NCBI GenBank assembly: GCA_963729165.1
Contig: CAVSMM010000014.1
Location: forward strand, 1-64,000
Source of the DNA: JACCZX01 sp963729165
GTDB taxonomy: Bacteria; Pseudomonadota; Gammaproteobacteria; Burkholderiales; Burkholderiaceae_F
Reading direction: 5' to 3'
Length of the DNA stretch: 64,000 bases
Shown: positions 26,966-36,736 of the stretch, one piece after another
Layout of the letters: every line of letters begins with the position of its first letter
Position numbering within the stretch: position 1 is the first letter of the stretch
Position numbers and translations under genes: made by a program
The notes under the pieces: model-generated
Database searches by the model: none
Told to the model about the DNA's origin: nothing
The model's input: only the letters and a program-made list of their open reading frames with translations

Positions 26966-28282
26966 TCAATTGGTACGCACTTCGCCGTTGCCGAAGACGA
27001 CGTACTTAAGAGATGTCAAACCTTCGAGGCCGACAGGGCCCCGCGCGTGCAGCTTGTCGTTCGAGATCCCGATCTCTGCGCCGAGCCCATATTCGAAACC
27101 GTCGGCAAAGCGTGTGGAAGCGTTGACAATGACCGACGCAGAGTCGACCTCGCGTACGAACCGCATCGCGTTTGCGTAATTCTCGGTAACGATCGCATCG
27201 GTGTGCTTGCTGCCGAAGGTGTTGATGTGCGAGATCGCATCGTCGATGCCGGGCAATGTCGAGATCGAAAGAATCGGCGCCAGATATTCGGTGCGCCAGT
27301 CGTCGTCAACCGCGTCAACAATTCCCCGCACGCCGGAGGCTTCCAGAATCTTGCGCGATTCGGGGCAGCAGCGCAGCTCGACACCTTTCGACTGGTAGAT
27401 TCGGCCCAATGCCGGCAGCACCTGCGCGGCGATGCTTTGCGCGACCAGCAGCGTCTCCATCGTGTTGCAAGTGCCATAGCGCTGCGTCTTCGCGTTGTCG
27501 GCGATCGCAATCGCTTTGTCGATATCGGCGGCGACGTCGATATAGACGTGGCAAATTCCGTCGAGATGCTTCAGCATCGGCACTCGCGATTCACGCATCA
27601 GTCGTTCGATCAATCCGCGACCTCCGCGGGGCACCAGCAGGTCGACGTACTCGGTCATCTGAGCCAGTGCGCCGACGGCAGCGCGATCGGTTGTATCAAC
27701 CAGCTGCACGGCGTCGGCAGGCAGGCCAGCGTCAACGACCCCATCACGCACGATTTTCGCGAGCACGCGGTTGCTTTCGATCGCCTCAGAGCCTCCGCGC
27801 AAAATCGCCGAGTTGCCGCTCTTGATGCAGAGCGCCGCAGCGTCGACCGTCACATTCGGCCGGCTTTCGTACACGATCGCGATCACGCCGAGCGGCACAC
27901 GCATACGGCCCACTTTGATGCCGCTGGGCCGCGGTTTCAGGTCGATGATTTCACCGATCGGGTCAGAAAGGCGCACGATCTGCTCGACCCCAACGGCCAT
28001 CTGTTCGATCGCCTCATCATCGAGTGTCAGGCGGTCGAGTAACGCAGCTTGCACACCCGCTTGGCGCGCACGATCAACGTCAAGCGTGTTGGCGCGCTTG
28101 ATTTGCGGCCGCCCATCGCGCAGCAAAGCCGCGACTTTAAGCAGCGCCTGATCCTTCGCGCGGCTGTCCGCCGCCGACATCGCTGCGGACGCATCGCGCG
28201 CGGCGCGACCGATCTGCCGTACGTGATCCAGAACGTCGACCACGTCAGTAGGTTCGATCGAACGAACAACCGCGGAATTCAC
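26966..28282 (-). CDS. proA: Gamma-glutamyl phosphate reductase ProA
   Basis: Second enzyme of proline synthesis (NADPH-dependent reduction of glutamyl-5-phosphate). Motifs: PLGVIAIVYESRPNVTVDAA, SGNSAILRGGSEA, VDLLVPRGGRGLI, the catalytic Cys in YGTCNTMETLLV and LGAEIGISNDKLHARGPVGL. I choose GTG 28282 (MNSAVVRSIEP): AAGGAG lies about 9 nt upstream and the GTGA overlaps the holA stop. This gives 438 aa. Together with proC at 13098 two of the proline genes lie in this window. Confidence 0.95.
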   Translation of the reverse strand: MNSAVVRSIEPTDVVDVLDHVRQIGRAARDASAAMSAADSRAKDQALLKVAALLRDGRPQIKRANTLDVDRARQAGVQAALLDRLTLDDEAIEQMAVGVEQIVRLSDPIGEIIDLKPRPSGIKVGRMRVPLGVIAIVYESRPNVTVDAAALCIKSGNSAILRGGSEAIESNRVLAKIVRDGVVDAGLPADAVQLVDTTDRAAVGALAQMTEYVDLLVPRGGRGLIERLMRESRVPMLKHLDGICHVYIDVAADIDKAIAIADNAKTQRYGTCNTMETLLVAQSIAAQVLPALGRIYQSKGVELRCCPESRKILEASGVRGIVDAVDDDWRTEYLAPILSISTLPGIDDAISHINTFGSKHTDAIVTENYANAMRFVREVDSASVIVNASTRFADGFEYGLGAEIGISNDKLHARGPVGLEGLTSLKYVVFGNGEVRTN

Positions 28283-29328
28283 TGAACGACGCTCCTTGGC
28301 GGCCCGGCGAGGCTCAACGCCAGATCGGTCAATTCTAGCCACACGTCGCTGTCCGTTCCCGGTGCGAGCAGGCCTTTGGCGAGCCGGTCAATCTCCGCGG
28401 CGCGCAGAAGAGCTGCTTCGAGCGCGTCTGCGGAAACGCGCGCAAGAGCTCGCTCGACCAGCCTTTCGCGCGGTCCCCAAAGGCGGTTCTCCCGCGCCGC
28501 GACTGAAAACGGCCGGCCTGCATCCACGTGCGCCTTCACGCGCAACAGCGTGCGCAGCTCTTCGGTGACGACCCACAGCACGAGTGGGATCGCTTCACCT
28601 TCCGCCTCCAGACCCGCCATTGTTTTCCGGACACGCGCCGCATCGCCGCTCAACATTGCGATCGGCAACTGAAAAACGTCGTAACGGGCGACGTTTAGAA
28701 CGCTGTCGGTCACCTGCTCGAGCGTCAACTGGCCGGCTGGATAAAGCAGTGCCAACTTGATCACTTCCTGATGCGCCGCGAGCAGATTGCCTTCAACCTT
28801 GTCAGCCATAAATTCAAGTGCTTCACGGCCGGCACTTTGACTTTGTCTTGCAAGGCGCTGCGCGATCCATTGCGGCAACTGCGCCCGCTCGACGGTGTCG
28901 ATTTCGACCATCACGCCGGCACGCTCAAGTGCTTCAACCCACCGCGCCTGCCGGTCGCGCCGTTCCAGGCGCGGCACCGAGACAATCGTCATCACCCCGT
29001 CAAGGGCGTTCGAAGCGTGCGTTTCAAGCGCTTTCGCGCCGGCTAGCCCCGGTTTGCCGCTCGGGAGGCGAACTTCGACGATCTTTTTTTCTGCGAACAA
29101 CGACAGACCCTGCGCAGCTTCCGTGAGCTTTGACCAGTCGAAGCGTGCATCCGCATTGAGCACGTCACGCTCCGAGTACCCCAGGCCGCGCGCTGTCGCG
29201 CGAATCGCATCCTGCGCTTCCAGCGAGAGCAAAGGCTCGTCGCTGGCGACAACGAAGACCGGCGGCAGCGAGCCGCCGCGCTGCGCGCGCGCCAGCAAGC
29301 CGGCGAGAGCATCGTTTCTAAGCTGCAC
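28279..29328 (-). CDS. holA: DNA polymerase III delta subunit HolA
   Basis: Clamp-loader delta subunit that opens the beta sliding clamp. With the GTG start at 29328 (VQLRNDALAGLLARAQRG) the protein is 349 aa, normal for HolA; an upstream extension would run through the lptE coding sequence in the wrong register. Features: VFVVASDEPLLSLEAQDAIR, the AAA-like fold with FAEKKIVEVRLPSGKPG, and a C-terminal helical domain (GDAARVRKTMAGLEAEGE). It overlaps lptE by 11 bp and proA by 4 bp. Confidence 0.9.
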   Translation of the reverse strand: MQLRNDALAGLLARAQRGGSLPPVFVVASDEPLLSLEAQDAIRATARGLGYSERDVLNADARFDWSKLTEAAQGLSLFAEKKIVEVRLPSGKPGLAGAKALETHASNALDGVMTIVSVPRLERRDRQARWVEALERAGVMVEIDTVERAQLPQWIAQRLARQSQSAGREALEFMADKVEGNLLAAHQEVIKLALLYPAGQLTLEQVTDSVLNVARYDVFQLPIAMLSGDAARVRKTMAGLEAEGEAIPLVLWVVTEELRTLLRVKAHVDAGRPFSVAARENRLWGPRERLVERALARVSADALEAALLRAAEIDRLAKGLLAPGTDSDVWLELTDLALSLAGPPRSVVQ

Positions 29329-29809
29329 CGAATTTGATTCCCTGCAGGCGATTGACAATCTGACGCACCAGATCACTTTGCATATCGCGATACAGCAACG
29401 CTTCCTCGGACTCCTTGGCCAGCAGCTCGGATTCGTTGAAAGAAATGTCGCGTCGAGCAATCAATGACGTCGGCGCGATCAGCTCAGTGCCTTCCTGATC
29501 GACGACGCGGAACGTCGTGCGCAGCCTCAGTTGATACTCGCGCGCGCGTCCCTGAGCGTTGATCGAAAGCACTTCGCGCTCGCGCTGCTCGCCCAGCAAT
29601 TCCACGATGGCCTGCGCATCTTTTCGGTCCTGTACCACGCTCGCGTTGGTCGAAGCTCGGACGACGCGGGTGATTTCGGCGCCGATCGGTGAGTTAACCG
29701 GCAGTGCGAGAAACAGCCGCTCGACTGGCAGCGTTTGCGAGCCGCGTAACTGGAAGCCGCAACCGTCGATCAACAGCACGAGCGCGGCAACGATGAAAAT
29801 GCGATGCAT
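29318..29809 (-). CDS. lptE: LPS-assembly lipoprotein LptE
   Basis: Outer-membrane lipoprotein that plugs LptD in lipopolysaccharide export. The 163-aa protein has a short leader (MHRIFIVAALVLLIDGC) with the lipidated Cys17, followed by GFQLRGSQTLPVERLFL, the family's N-terminal strand, and REYQLRLRTTFRVVDQEG. The leuS-lptE-holA order is the standard proteobacterial arrangement. It starts 3 bp after the leuS stop. Confidence 0.92.
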   Translation of the reverse strand: MHRIFIVAALVLLIDGCGFQLRGSQTLPVERLFLALPVNSPIGAEITRVVRASTNASVVQDRKDAQAIVELLGEQREREVLSINAQGRAREYQLRLRTTFRVVDQEGTELIAPTSLIARRDISFNESELLAKESEEALLYRDMQSDLVRQIVNRLQGIKFGAA

Positions 29810-29812
29810 CGA

Positions 29813-32473
29813 TCAAACGGCGATAGTGACAAGCTTCGGTCGCACGACCTTGGAAAACTTGATCGGACGACCTTCGACAAATCGGATCACATTGGCGTCG
29901 GCGAGAGCCGTGGCCGTGATCGCGGCGTCTTCTGCGTGCGTCGGTACGCGGATCGAGCCGCGCACCTTGCCATTGACCTGCACGACCAGCTCCATCTCAT
30001 CCTGCACCAGGGCCGATGCGTCTACTTGCGGCCACGGCGCATCGATGATCTCTGTGTGCTCGCGCGAGTAGCCAAGCTCGTTCCACAGCGTGTGCGTGAT
30101 GTGCGGGGCTAGCGGATACAGAACCCGCAACAAGATGCCCATCGCTTCACGCACTACGGTGGGGCTGGCAGGCGCATGGCTCCCATTCCCGGAGCGCGCC
30201 TCCTCCAGCGCATTGAGCATCTTCATCGCCGCCGAAACGACGGTGTTGTAGTGCATCCGCTCGTAGTCGATGTCGGCTTGCTTCAAGTGCATGTGAATCT
30301 CACGCCGCAAGCGCCGGTCCGTTGCCGACAGCGATGCAGTGTCGATTGCATCGGCTTGCGCGATCGATTGCTGCAGCTGTGCGCCAAGGCTCCACAGCCG
30401 ACGCAAGAAACGGTGCGTTCCATCGGCGCTCGAGCTTGACCACGGCGCGCTCTGATCGGGCGGGCCGGCGAACATCACGAACGCTCGCGCGGTGTCGGCG
30501 CCGAACCGCGCAATGATGTCGCGCGGCTCGACGACGTTGTTTTTGCTTTTCGACATCTTCTCGGTGCCACCGTAATAAACGGGGTCGCCGTCTTCGGCGG
30601 CGGTAACCTTGATCGGCCGGCCACGATCGTCGTATTCGACGTCGATTTCGCTCGGGTAGTACCAGCGCTTCTTGCCGGCCTCGTCCTCGCGGTAATAGCA
30701 CTCGGCTGTCAACATGCCCTGCGTAAACAGACGCTTGAACGGCTCGTCGAACTTGACGAGCCCCATGTCACGCATCACCTTGGTCCAGAAGCGCGCATAG
30801 AGCAGGTGCAGCACCGCATGTTCGATTCCGCCGATGTACTGGTCCATCGGCATCCAGTAATCGTTGCGCTCATCGACCATCGCATTGGAGTTGTCCGGCG
30901 AGCAATAGCGCATGTAATACCAGGACGAATCGACGAACGTGTCCATCGTGTCCGTCTCACGCCGCGCCGGTTTGCCGCAGCGGGGACAGTCGCACTTCAG
31001 GAAAGGCTCGTACTTCGCGAGCGGGTTGCCGGTGCCGTCGGGAACAAGATGCTCGGGCAACACGACGGGTAGGTCTTTCTCCGGGACCGGCACGACACCG
31101 CAGTCGGCGCAATGGATGATCGGAATCGGCGTGCCCCAATAGCGCTGGCGTGAGATGCCCCAATCACGCAGGCGCCACTGAACCTGTTTTTCGCCGACGC
31201 CCATTTTCTGCAGATCGGCGGCGATCGCATCGACAGCGGCTTCGTACATCAACCCGTCGTACCTGCCCGAGTTGACGCACGCGCCATGCTCTTTGTCGGC
31301 GTACCAGTCCTGCCAGGCTTCGCTTGAGAATTTGCAGCCGCCATCGGCGGGAGCCAGATGCGGTGCAACGGCGATCACTTGCTTGATCGGCAATCCGTAC
31401 TTCTTTGCAAACTCGAAATCTCGCTCGTCATGGCCCGGCACACCCATCACCGCGCCTTCGCCATAACCCATCAACACATAGTTGCCGATCCATACCGGCA
31501 CCTTCTCGCCCGATAGCGGATGCGTCACAGAAAACCCGGTCGGAACGCCTTTCTTTTCAATCGTCGCGACGTCGATCTCCGACGTCGTGCCGCGTTTGCA
31601 TTCGGCGATGAATGCTGCGAGCTCAGGTTTGTCACGCGCAAGGTGCGAAGCAAGCGGATGCTCGGCCGCGATCGCTACGAAAGTCACGCCCATGATCGTG
31701 TCGGCGCGCGTCGTGAACACTCGCAGCAGCTTTTGCTCGGCATCGAGCGTGTACGGAAAGCCGAAGTTGACGCCCACGCTCTTGCCGATCCAGGCTTCCT
31801 GCATTGCACGCACGTGCGGCGGCCAGTCGAGCTGCTCGAGATCGGCGAGCAACTCTTCGGCGTACTTCGTAATCGCCAGGTAGTAGCCGGGGATCTCGCG
31901 CTTCTCGACGATCGCATCTGAGCGCCATCCACGGCCGTCGATCACCTGCTCATTGGCGAGCACCGTCTGATCGACCGGGTCCCAATTGACGATCTGCGTT
32001 TTGCGATAGGCGATGCCGGACTCGAGCATCTTCAGGAACATCCACTGGTTCCACACGTAATAATCGGGCTTGCACGTCGTCACCTCGCGCGACCAGTCGA
32101 ACGCCAGCCCGAGCGGTTCCATTTGCGACTTCATGTCGGCAATGTTGGCGTAGGTCCATGCTGCCGGCGGTACCTTCTTGTCGATTGCCGCGTTTTCCGA
32201 TGGCAGTCCAAACGCATCCCAGCCCATCGGCGTCATCACGTTGTAGCCGCGCATTCGCTGCACGCGATACAACACATCGTTCAGCGTGTAGTTGCGCACG
32301 TGCCCCATGTGCAGTTTGCCGCTCGGATACGGAAGCATCGAGCACACGTAGAACTTCGGCTTCGGCCTGCCTTGTGCGTCCGTCGCATGCTCGACTGCGC
32401 GATACGCATTCGTTGAACGCCAATGGCGCTGCGCTTCGGCTTCGATCGCCTGTGGCTCGTAGCGGGGATTCAT
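29813..32473 (-). CDS. leuS: Leucyl-tRNA synthetase
   Basis: Class I aminoacyl-tRNA synthetase charging tRNA-Leu. The 886-aa protein is complete and in frame: MNPRYEPQAIEAEAQRHW start, HIGH-type motif PYPSGKLHMGHVRNY, CP1 editing domain with the conserved TTS-type region (KRGTTSEIDVATIEKKG), zinc-type CDCPRCGKPARRETDTMDTF, KMSKS in GTEKMSKSKNNV, and the C-terminal anticodon/tail region. First gene of the minus-strand run leuS-lptE-holA-proA-hemJ. Divergent from uvrD; the 61-bp gap should hold both promoters. Confidence 0.97.
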   Translation of the reverse strand: MNPRYEPQAIEAEAQRHWRSTNAYRAVEHATDAQGRPKPKFYVCSMLPYPSGKLHMGHVRNYTLNDVLYRVQRMRGYNVMTPMGWDAFGLPSENAAIDKKVPPAAWTYANIADMKSQMEPLGLAFDWSREVTTCKPDYYVWNQWMFLKMLESGIAYRKTQIVNWDPVDQTVLANEQVIDGRGWRSDAIVEKREIPGYYLAITKYAEELLADLEQLDWPPHVRAMQEAWIGKSVGVNFGFPYTLDAEQKLLRVFTTRADTIMGVTFVAIAAEHPLASHLARDKPELAAFIAECKRGTTSEIDVATIEKKGVPTGFSVTHPLSGEKVPVWIGNYVLMGYGEGAVMGVPGHDERDFEFAKKYGLPIKQVIAVAPHLAPADGGCKFSSEAWQDWYADKEHGACVNSGRYDGLMYEAAVDAIAADLQKMGVGEKQVQWRLRDWGISRQRYWGTPIPIIHCADCGVVPVPEKDLPVVLPEHLVPDGTGNPLAKYEPFLKCDCPRCGKPARRETDTMDTFVDSSWYYMRYCSPDNSNAMVDERNDYWMPMDQYIGGIEHAVLHLLYARFWTKVMRDMGLVKFDEPFKRLFTQGMLTAECYYREDEAGKKRWYYPSEIDVEYDDRGRPIKVTAAEDGDPVYYGGTEKMSKSKNNVVEPRDIIARFGADTARAFVMFAGPPDQSAPWSSSSADGTHRFLRRLWSLGAQLQQSIAQADAIDTASLSATDRRLRREIHMHLKQADIDYERMHYNTVVSAAMKMLNALEEARSGNGSHAPASPTVVREAMGILLRVLYPLAPHITHTLWNELGYSREHTEIIDAPWPQVDASALVQDEMELVVQVNGKVRGSIRVPTHAEDAAITATALADANVIRFVEGRPIKFSKVVRPKLVTIAV

Positions 32474-32534
32474 CGAACGATTATATGGGGCGCGTTATGT
32501 GACAGATCGCAAGGCCCTAAACTCGCGCCCTCGT

Positions 32535-35500
32535 ATGAATTTGCTCGCCAATCTGAACGAGCGGCAACTGGCCGCGGTCACACTTCCAAATCAATCAGCG
32601 CTGATATTGGCCGGCGCGGGCAGCGGCAAAACACGCGTGCTGACGACGCGCATCGCGTGGCTGATTCAAACCGGGCAGGTGTCGCCGCAGGGTGTCCTTG
32701 CGGTCACGTTTACCAACAAAGCCGCCAAGGAAATGCTGACTCGACTGTCGGCAATGCTGCCCATCAACACGCGCGGCATGTGGATCGGCACTTTTCACGG
32801 ACTGTGCAATCGCATGCTGCGTGCGCACTGGCGCGACGCCGGATTGCCGTCGACGTTCCAGATCCTGGATCAGGCCGATCAGCTCGGTGCGATCAAGCGG
32901 TTATTGAAGGCCAATAACATCGACGACGAGCGCTACCCGCCGCGCAACGTTCAGCTTTTCATCAATAGCTCGAAAGAAGCCGGGTTGCGCGCGAATGCGG
33001 TAGAAGTCAATGACGACTACAACCGAAAGTTCGTCGAGCTGTATGCGCAATATGACGCGCAATGCAACCGTGAAGGCGTGGTCGACTTCGCCGAGCTTTT
33101 GCTGCGATGCTACGAGCTTCTGAATCGAAACGAAATGCTGCGTCAGCATTATCAAAACCGGTTCCGCCACGTTCTCGTCGACGAGTTCCAGGACACCAAC
33201 CGATTGCAATACGCGTGGCTGAAGCAGCTTGCGGGCACCGATAACGCAGTGTTTGCGGTCGGCGATGACGATCAATGCGTATTGGCCGGCACCGAAGTGA
33301 TGATGGGTGACGGCACAGTCAAGCCGGTCGAGCAGGTCCGCGTCGGCAATGTCGTCAGGTCGTGCATCGGCGGCGGCAAGATGGGTACGTCACGCGTCTG
33401 GCGCGTGCACTATCGCACCGAGCAAACGCGACTCGTCACCATACGCACGCAAAAAGGCAAGACGCTGACGACCACGCCCGAGCATGTGCACTTTGCCGGT
33501 TATGCCGTGGGCCACATGCCGGCGCGATTCTTCCTGTACATGATGATGAAGCCTGGAGTCGGGTATCGACTCGCTGTCTCCGGCCATCGCCGCGCTCGGC
33601 ACAGCAAGTATTTACCGCCCGGTTTTCGTTACCGCGCACGCAAGGAAGGCGGGGAGCAGATCTGGATCATCGGCACCTACGAAGGCTCGGTGGAGGCCCA
33701 AGAAGACCTTGCGGTGATATCGCTCAAGTACGGTTTGCCGATGCGTGCGTTCACCGCGGGACGCAAGCGCAAGGGCGAGGCGGGGGTTCCGCGCGAATTT
33801 TATGAGTTGAACACCGAGCGCTCCGCCAAGTGGCTGCTGGCCGACCGCGGGCTCGCCTTTGACCATCCCGACGATCGTCGCCGCCCGTCGTTTGGCGATG
33901 AAGGCGATGTGATCATCAGCATGTGCAGCGATTCACGTCGCGACAAACCCGATCATCGGGTCTATGCGCGTACGTGCAACGAAGCTTCGATGCAACAGGC
34001 GCTGAAGGCGGGCTTCGTGATGAAACCCGTCACCGAGGGCAAGGGCGGCTGGGCCGCCAAATTCTGGCGCCGCGAGTACGGCACCGCGATCGAAGACGCG
34101 TCGCGGCTGCGTGCCGTGCTCGGCGGGCGACTTATCCAGCGGGCGCGGATGGGCAAAGGTTATTTGCCATTGATTCAGGCGCAGTACGTGCGTGCCGGAA
34201 TGGCGGTGGCCGACGCCAAGGGCAGTTACGACATCGTGAGCGAAGTCGAACTGCATGACCCTGGATCGCACACTGTCTATGACCTCGACATCGAGGATTC
34301 GCACAACTTCATTGCCAACGGCATCTGCACGCATAACTCGATCTATGCATTTCGCGGCGCCAACGTCGGCAACATGGCGGATTTTGAGCGCGAATTTCGT
34401 GTTCGAAATCTGATCAAGCTCGAGCAAAACTATCGCTCCGGCGGGCACATTCTGAACGCCGCCAACGCGCTGATCTCAAACAATCAGCGCCGCCTCGGCA
34501 AGGACTTGTGGACCGACGCCGGCGAAGGTGAGCAAGTTCGCATCTACGAGGCGCAGACCGACGGCTACGAAGCGGCGTGGATGGTCGAGGAGATCAAGAG
34601 CCTGATCGCCGAAGGTTATTCGCGCGGCGAGATTGCGATTCTGTACCGCTCGAACGCGCAGTCGCGGGTGATCGAACATGCGCTGTTCAATGCGGCGATT
34701 CCGTATCGCGTTTATGGCGGGTTGAGGTTCTTTGAGCGTGCCGAAGTCAAGCACGCACTGGCGTACCTCCGCTTGATCGAGAACCCCGCGGACGACACAG
34801 CGTTCCTGCGAGTTGTGAACTTTCCGCCGCGCGGAATCGGCGCGCGCACGTTGGAGCAACTCGGCGACGCCGCACGTGCGAACGGCCAGACGCTGTACGC
34901 GGCGGTCAGCGCGTTAAGCGGCAAGGCGAGATCGAACCTCGGCGCGTTCGTCGACGTGATCGACAAGCTGCGCAGCGAGATTGCCGATTTGCCGCTGTCC
35001 GAAATCGTTGCCGCAGTGATTCAGCAAAGCGGACTGATCGCGCACTATCAGAGCGAAAAGGAAGGCGAAGAACGCATTGAAAATCTGAACGAGCTCGTGA
35101 ACGCCGCGGCGGCGTTCGTGATGGAAGAGGGCTATGCCGCCGATTCTCCGGGTGCGCAAAGCGACGCGGAGACGGCGCAGCTGTCGCCGCTTGCGGGGTT
35201 TTTGTCCCATGCGTCACTTGAGGCAGGTGACAACCAGGCGCAGGCGGGGCAGGACGCGCTACAGATGATGACCGTGCACTCGGCCAAAGGGCTCGAGTTT
35301 CAGGCAGTGTTCATTGGAGGTCTCGAGGAGGGGCTGTTCCCGCACGAAAACAGCATGAATGAACCAGGCGGCCCCGAAGAAGAGCGCCGACTGATGTATG
35401 TCGCGATCACGCGGGCGCGCCAGCGGCTGTACATCAGCTTCGCGCAAAGTCGGATGCTGCACGGTCAGACGCGCTACGGCATCAAGTCCCGGTTCATCGA

Positions 35501-35789
35501 AGAGCTGCCGGAGGGCGCGGTGAAGTGGCTGACGCCGCGCGTCAAAGCAAGCGCCGGCGGACGATTTGGTCAATGGCACGACACCGGTCTCGCGCCTGCG
35601 GTGCGAACTTCAGTCGCGCGCGCGAAGCCGACGCATGGCTACCGCATTGGTCAGTCAGTCAACCACGCGCGCTTCGGCGAGGGTGTTGTGATCAATCTCG
35701 AAGGAAACGGCGACGACGCGCGCGCTCAAATCAACTTCGGTCCGCAAGGGATCAAGTGGCTGTCACTGGCGGTGGCGAAGCTGACTTGA
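32535..35789 (+). CDS. uvrD: UvrD/Rep-type DNA helicase interrupted by an intein
   Basis: Superfamily 1A helicase acting in nucleotide-excision and mismatch repair. From ATG 32535 (MNLLANLNERQLAAVTLP) the precursor is 1084 aa; without the intein (residues 248-601) the helicase is 730 aa, the normal UvrD size. Motifs: Walker A LAGAGSGKTR, Ia VTFTNKAAKEM, Ib GTFHGLCNRML, II LVDEFQDTN, III GDDDQ|SIYAFRGA (split by the intein at the bar), IV ILYRSNAQSR, V MTVHSAKGLEFQAVF, VI YVAITRARQRLY. The C-terminal RxGxxVxHARFGEGVV segment is typical. An upstream GTG (32499) is less likely. Splicing is needed for function because motif III is disrupted. Confidence 0.96.
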   Translation: MNLLANLNERQLAAVTLPNQSALILAGAGSGKTRVLTTRIAWLIQTGQVSPQGVLAVTFTNKAAKEMLTRLSAMLPINTRGMWIGTFHGLCNRMLRAHWRDAGLPSTFQILDQADQLGAIKRLLKANNIDDERYPPRNVQLFINSSKEAGLRANAVEVNDDYNRKFVELYAQYDAQCNREGVVDFAELLLRCYELLNRNEMLRQHYQNRFRHVLVDEFQDTNRLQYAWLKQLAGTDNAVFAVGDDDQCVLAGTEVMMGDGTVKPVEQVRVGNVVRSCIGGGKMGTSRVWRVHYRTEQTRLVTIRTQKGKTLTTTPEHVHFAGYAVGHMPARFFLYMMMKPGVGYRLAVSGHRRARHSKYLPPGFRYRARKEGGEQIWIIGTYEGSVEAQEDLAVISLKYGLPMRAFTAGRKRKGEAGVPREFYELNTERSAKWLLADRGLAFDHPDDRRRPSFGDEGDVIISMCSDSRRDKPDHRVYARTCNEASMQQALKAGFVMKPVTEGKGGWAAKFWRREYGTAIEDASRLRAVLGGRLIQRARMGKGYLPLIQAQYVRAGMAVADAKGSYDIVSEVELHDPGSHTVYDLDIEDSHNFIANGICTHNSIYAFRGANVGNMADFEREFRVRNLIKLEQNYRSGGHILNAANALISNNQRRLGKDLWTDAGEGEQVRIYEAQTDGYEAAWMVEEIKSLIAEGYSRGEIAILYRSNAQSRVIEHALFNAAIPYRVYGGLRFFERAEVKHALAYLRLIENPADDTAFLRVVNFPPRGIGARTLEQLGDAARANGQTLYAAVSALSGKARSNLGAFVDVIDKLRSEIADLPLSEIVAAVIQQSGLIAHYQSEKEGEERIENLNELVNAAAAFVMEEGYAADSPGAQSDAETAQLSPLAGFLSHASLEAGDNQAQAGQDALQMMTVHSAKGLEFQAVFIGGLEEGLFPHENSMNEPGGPEEERRLMYVAITRARQRLYISFAQSRMLHGQTRYGIKSRFIEELPEGAVKWLTPRVKASAGGRFGQWHDTGLAPAVRTSVARAKPTHGYRIGQSVNHARFGEGVVINLEGNGDDARAQINFGPQGIKWLSLAVAKLT
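33276..34337 (+). other. Intein (354 aa) in UvrD motif III
   Basis: The insert starts with Cys (CVLAGTEVMMGDGT, block A), has a block B TTTPEHVHF with the Thr-x-x-His, block F VYDLDIEDSHNFIANG and block G ICTHN, and is followed by an extein Ser. All residues needed for standard splicing (Cys1, TxxH, penultimate His, terminal Asn, +1 nucleophile Ser) are present. The ~220-residue insert between blocks B and F lacks a clear LAGLIDADG motif. Residues FFLYMMMKPGVGYRLAV plus IWIIGTY and VEAQEDLAVISLKYGLP (about 33525-33740) faintly recall a GIY-YIG nuclease core. GC content is like the host gene. Confidence 0.94.
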
Positions 35790-35791
35790 GG

Positions 35792-36661
35792 TCAACCAAC
35801 GCTGTCCGTCGACAGCGCTTCGTTGCAATGATGCGGTTGCACGATGCCGCGCGAAGCGTCCTCGATGGCGGTCGTGCGGATCATAGGCGCCTGTGACAGG
35901 ACGCCGCCAAAAATCGTCGCAAACGCCACGTCCGCAGCGTCGCGCCCGGTGCCGAAGCGCACGAAGCCCATCGGAATTGCGGTGCCGGACGGATCGAAGA
36001 TGTACCAGCGGTCACCCAGAAATGCTTCTACATAGGCATGGAAGTCGGGCGGTCCTAGAGAGGGATCGGCACCATAGTCGGTACCCGTCGTGAAGCGCGC
36101 CGGGATGTTGAGTGCGCGGCACAGCGCAATCATCAGGTGCGTGAAGTCGCGGCAGACGCCCACCTGCTCGATCAATGTGTCGACGGCGGAGGTGTTTGCG
36201 TTGGACGTGTTGGAGCGAAAACTGACGCGCCGATTCACCCAGTCGCGGATGGCCTGCACGCGGCTGTAACCCTGCAACAGGGTTCCGAACTCATTGTTCG
36301 CGAGCTTGTACAGCCGGTCGGACTGACAGTAGCGGCTCGGATAGATGTAGCTGATCACCTCGAGCGGCAAACGCGATATCGGCACCTCTGCTAGCTGCGA
36401 CGCGTCGGCACAATGGTGCGTGAGGTCAACTGTCGCCGCGTAGGTCAGCTTCAATGGGCCCGGTTGCGCGCGCACGCGCATGTAACGGTTGCCCGTTTGC
36501 GGGTCGGTGTACATCTGCGGAAAAATCGGCTGGCTGAGTTGCAGATTCTCCGACGCGATCACCTGGCTGCGCGTCTGCGCCGCATGGATGTTGAACACGA
36601 AGTCGGCGCCGTATTGGTCGACTTGGTAGTTCAGTTCAACTTGCAATTCCAGACGGATCAT
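35792..36661 (-). CDS. Transglutaminase-like cysteine protease-fold protein
   Basis: The 289-aa protein combines an N-terminal beta region (MIRLELQVELNYQVDQYGADFV) with a bacterial transglutaminase core. The catalytic triad is visible: Cys in GVCRDFTHLMIAL, His in FHAYVEAFLGDRW and Asp in YIFDPSG. No leader, so cytoplasmic. Such proteins are often proteases or amidases; the substrate is unknown. It converges with uvrD with only 2 bp between the stops. Confidence 0.88.
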   Translation of the reverse strand: MIRLELQVELNYQVDQYGADFVFNIHAAQTRSQVIASENLQLSQPIFPQMYTDPQTGNRYMRVRAQPGPLKLTYAATVDLTHHCADASQLAEVPISRLPLEVISYIYPSRYCQSDRLYKLANNEFGTLLQGYSRVQAIRDWVNRRVSFRSNTSNANTSAVDTLIEQVGVCRDFTHLMIALCRALNIPARFTTGTDYGADPSLGPPDFHAYVEAFLGDRWYIFDPSGTAIPMGFVRFGTGRDAADVAFATIFGGVLSQAPMIRTTAIEDASRGIVQPHHCNEALSTDSVG

Positions 36662-36736
36662 CGCTTAGTTGCTTCTCTTGAAATGGCTTTCGACCAGGTT
36701 CAGGTAAGGAGTTTGCCCTACTTGAGCGACGGCGAA

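Noticed and set aside
26924..28042. A 372-codon plus-strand frame opposite proA
   Set aside because: Antisense to a complete ProA with catalytic Cys and no ribosome-binding site or family similarity.
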